DNA of 64,000 nt from Paramagnetospirillum kuznetsovii (lineage in GTDB: Bacteria > Pseudomonadota > Alphaproteobacteria > Rhodospirillales > Magnetospirillaceae). A program made the position numbers and the translations under genes. The number at the start of each line of letters is the position of its first letter. Position 1 is the first letter of the stretch. Positions 61,528-64,000 of this stretch are shown here, one piece after another. The notes below the pieces were generated by a model. That model was not told the DNA's origin, did not search any database, and worked only from the letters and a program-made list of their open reading frames with translations. The stretch spans positions 1 to 64,000 of the forward strand of contig NZ_PGTO01000004.1 in assembly GCF_003284725.1 (NCBI RefSeq), read 5' to 3'.

Positions 61528-62516
61528 TTGGCGCCTCCGTCCAATCCCAGCCGGTGGCGCAGCCACGGCCACAGTCCGCCCGGCTTCAGGATCAGGATCG
61601 CCATCATGCAGGCGCCATAGGCGATCTGCTTGATGCCGTCGATGCCGATCTTCTCGCCCAGGATGGTCAGCCCCTCGCCCAGGGCGGTCAGCACCACGGC
61701 GCCGAGGATCGGCCCGAACAGGGTGCCGATGCCGCCGATGATGGTCCCCAGGATCAGCTCGATGGAGCGATGCATGGAGAAGATGCTTTCCGGGTAGAGG
61801 TTGTTGTTGAAGAAGGCGATGAACATGCCGCCCAGGCTGGTCATGGCGGCCGAGATGATCACGGCGATCATCTTGAGGCGGAAGACGTCGATGCCCAGCG
61901 CGTCGGCGGCGTCCTCGTTCTCGCGGATGGCCTGCCAGTAAAAGCCGATGCGACGGCGCAGCAGGGCGCGCGAGAACAGGAACCCGCCCGCCACCATGGC
62001 CAGGATGACGTAATAGAACATGGAGGCCGAGCCGCGCAGCAGCCAGATGTCGTCGTGGCTCCGGTTGGACACCGGCAGGAACAGGCCGGACGACGCGCCC
62101 ACCCAGCCCCAATGGTCGAACAGGACGCGGGTGAATTCGGCGAAGGCGATGGTCAACAGGGCGAAATAGACTCCCATGACCTTGAAGCGGAACCCCAGCG
62201 CGCCGATCATGGAGGCGAAGGCGACCGAAACGCCCATTCCGGCGACCGCCCCCAGCCAGGGGGGAGTCCCGAAATGCACGAACAGGGCGCCGCTGGCATA
62301 GGCGCCCAACCCCACATAGAGGGCGTGGCCCAGCGAGAACTGACCGGCGAAGCCCATCATCACGTTCCACGACATGCCCAGATAGGCCTGCAACAGAACG
62401 GTGATCATGATGGACAGCATGTAGTCGCCGGCCATCAGCGGCGCCAGCATCAGAAGAATCAGCAGGCCGAGCAGCAGCCGGGTGCTCTGATCGGAAAAGT
62501 TCAGACTTCCGATCAT
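61524..62516 (-). CDS. livM: Branched-chain-type ABC transporter permease LivM
   Basis: 330 aa with about nine hydrophobic segments. Family stretches GFAGQFSLGHALYVGLGAYASG, FYWQAIRENEDAADALGID and GGIGTLFGPILGA. Overlaps LivH and LivG by 4 nt on either side (ATGA). Confidence 0.95.
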   Translation of the reverse strand: MIGSLNFSDQSTRLLLGLLILLMLAPLMAGDYMLSIMITVLLQAYLGMSWNVMMGFAGQFSLGHALYVGLGAYASGALFVHFGTPPWLGAVAGMGVSVAFASMIGALGFRFKVMGVYFALLTIAFAEFTRVLFDHWGWVGASSGLFLPVSNRSHDDIWLLRGSASMFYYVILAMVAGGFLFSRALLRRRIGFYWQAIRENEDAADALGIDVFRLKMIAVIISAAMTSLGGMFIAFFNNNLYPESIFSMHRSIELILGTIIGGIGTLFGPILGAVVLTALGEGLTILGEKIGIDGIKQIAYGACMMAILILKPGGLWPWLRHRLGLDGGAK

Positions 62517-63382
62517 GGCTTCTTCCCCAAGATGCCCTGGGGCCGCAGCAACAAGACCAGGATCAGCAATCCGAAGCTGAACATGCTTTTCAGGCTGGGT
62601 GCGATCAGGGCGCCCGACAGGGCTTCCGACAGCCCCACCAGGATACCGCCCAGCAAAGCGCCGCCCAGGCTGCCCAATCCGCCCAGGATGACGATGATGA
62701 AGCCCAGCAGGGTGTAGTCGGACGACAGGTGCGGATGCACGTCCACCAGCAGCAGCAAAAGGCAACCGGCGGCGCCCACGCAGGCGGTGCCGATGCCGAA
62801 GGTGATGGCGTAAAGCTGCTCCACGTTCAATCCCACCACGCGGGCGCCGATGGGATTGTCGGCGCAGGCGCGGATGGCGGTGCCGGTGGTGGTGTAGCGG
62901 AAGAAGGCCCAGAGCAGGGCGGCGACGCCGCCTGCGGTGAAGGCGGCGATGACGCGCACCTTGTCCAGGATCAGCGGGCCGACGGAATAGCTTTCGAAAC
63001 TGGCTTCCAGTTGAATGTTGCGGGCATCGGGGCCAAACACCATCAGCATGGCATTGGTGATGATGATGGCGATGGAGAGCAGCAGCAGGAACTGGATGTG
63101 TTCCGTCACGCCCAGGAACCGGTTGATGAGGAAGCGCTGCAGGAGGTAGCCGAGGACGAAAAGACCACCCGCCACCACCGGCAGCGCCATCACCGGTTCG
63201 ACGCCCAGTTTGGTGAACATCAGGAAGGCGGCGTACATGGCCACCACCATCATGTCGCCATGGGCGAAGTTGACCACGCGCATGACACCGAAAATGACCG
63301 ACAGCCCCAAGGCCATCAGACCGTAGACCAGGCCGGTCAGAAGACCGGCGCTGGTTACGTTCATGAAAAAGCTCGCGTCCAT
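62513..63382 (-). CDS. livH: Branched-chain-type ABC transporter permease LivH
   Basis: 289 aa permease. GLVYGLMALGLSVIFGVMRVVNFAHGD at the N-terminus, AIRACADNPIGARVVGLN in the cytoplasmic loop, and GGLGSLGGALLGGILVG near the end. Together with LivM it forms the membrane channel. Confidence 0.95.
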   Translation of the reverse strand: MDASFFMNVTSAGLLTGLVYGLMALGLSVIFGVMRVVNFAHGDMMVVAMYAAFLMFTKLGVEPVMALPVVAGGLFVLGYLLQRFLINRFLGVTEHIQFLLLLSIAIIITNAMLMVFGPDARNIQLEASFESYSVGPLILDKVRVIAAFTAGGVAALLWAFFRYTTTGTAIRACADNPIGARVVGLNVEQLYAITFGIGTACVGAAGCLLLLLVDVHPHLSSDYTLLGFIIVILGGLGSLGGALLGGILVGLSEALSGALIAPSLKSMFSFGLLILVLLLRPQGILGKKP

Positions 63383-63415
63383 GGAGGACTCCCGGCCTGT
63401 GCGGTATTGACGGCG

Positions 63416-64000
63416 TCAGGTGCGGCTTTTGAAGGCCGGTGCCGGGAAGACCAGCTTTGCCTCGGCGGATTCCGCGGGAAGCACCACGGTCGGCCTTCCG
63501 TTGAGGTTCTGGACCACGGCGGAGCGCAGGTTCATGTTCTGGCCGTTGGCCTCGAACTTGATCGGCCCGCCCAGCATGACGCGCTTTTCGATATTGGTGG
63601 CCCGGAGCGCCTCGGTGAGAACCTGGGGATCATTGCTGCCGGCCCGCTTGTGGGCGTCGGCGGCGATGAGGACCGCCTCGAAGGTGAAGCCCACGTTGAG
63701 ATCGCAGCTTTCGTCGGGGAAGGCCTTCTCGAAGGTCTTGCTGAGCGCCGTGGCCATGTCCTGCTTGGGGTCGAACCAGGGAATGTTGACCGAGCAGAAG
63801 TCGGCGTATTTGCCCAGCGCCTTCAGGAACTGCTTGTCGTACATGCCGGGGCTGCCGGGCGAGGTGATGCCCATGGTATCCATCTGCTGCTTGACCATTT
63901 CGCGCACCAGCAGGATGGCGTCGTTGAGCCGCGTCACCGTCATGACGAAATCGGCCTTGGCCGCCTTGGCCTTGGCCACCTCGATGGACAGGTCGCGCGC
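63416..64000 (-). CDS. ABC transporter substrate-binding protein (partial, LivK-like)
   Basis: The C-terminal 194 residues only; the gene continues past the right edge. It has the Peripla_BP_6 pattern (KADFVMTVTRLNDAILLVREM ... FTFEAVLIAADAHKRAGSNDPQVLTEALRATN). It would bind the substrate in the periplasm for LivHMGF. The missing N-terminus would carry the signal peptide. Confidence 0.9.
   Translation of the reverse strand, partial: ARDLSIEVAKAKAAKADFVMTVTRLNDAILLVREMVKQQMDTMGITSPGSPGMYDKQFLKALGKYADFCSVNIPWFDPKQDMATALSKTFEKAFPDESCDLNVGFTFEAVLIAADAHKRAGSNDPQVLTEALRATNIEKRVMLGGPIKFEANGQNMNLRSAVVQNLNGRPTVVLPAESAEAKLVFPAPAFKSRT

Overview
The window is GC-rich alphaproteobacterial chromosome, densely packed and without rRNA, tRNA, CRISPR, transposase or phage genes that I can recognise. 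The gene order tpiA-secG-pyrG-kdsA-eno-ftsB-pdhA-pdhB-pdhC-lpd-lipA, a MipZ division ATPase, a pyruvate dehydrogenase E1 beta with its own lipoyl domain, an ELM1-like protein and many chemotaxis and two-component proteins point to the Rhodospirillales, most likely Magnetospirillum/Paramagnetospirillum. The genus is inferred; no magnetosome gene is present.

Layout. 1-13 kb: a PAS histidine kinase divergent from mipZ; radC with a small regulator-like gene; an ELM1-like gene overlapping a trypsin-like protease; a large hybrid histidine kinase whose end overlaps a PleD-type diguanylate cyclase; and an Asp-box beta-propeller/thioredoxin-like pair. 13-19.6 kb: a probable metal-uptake operon (DUF2946 protein, TonB receptor, TonB, ExbB, two ExbD), then a divergent polysaccharide deacetylase and an HMA metallochaperone. 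19.5-29 kb: a second regulator-like paralogue, trpE and ppiD on the minus strand, then a plus-strand sulfur-trafficking module (DsrE, TusA, sulfide:quinone reductase-like flavoprotein, DUF1641), a LysR regulator and a lipoprotein hydrolase. 28-43.4 kb: the housekeeping block from tpiA through the complete pyruvate dehydrogenase complex, lipoyl synthase and a COQ10-like protein, with two uncharacterised genes between pdhC and lpd. 43.6-54.6 kb: a Crp-family regulator with a globin-coupled chemoreceptor, glutamate synthase (gltBD), a Cache chemoreceptor and HU. 54.8-64 kb: a minus-strand catabolic and uptake cluster (acyl-CoA dehydrogenase, thiolase, acyl-CoA synthetase, and a branched-chain-type ABC transporter that runs off the right edge).

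The main structure beyond ordinary genes is repeats and control DNA. At least four families of GC-rich or palindromic repeats lie in intergenic gaps. A further palindromic element sits in frame inside the E2 linker of pyruvate dehydrogenase. One family lies within 7 nt after stop codons. Another places its conserved TGAGGG end where the Shine-Dalgarno sequence of the next gene should be. The 91 bp before ftsB hold five GANTC (CcrM-type) sites together with palindromes, which suggests cell-cycle control.
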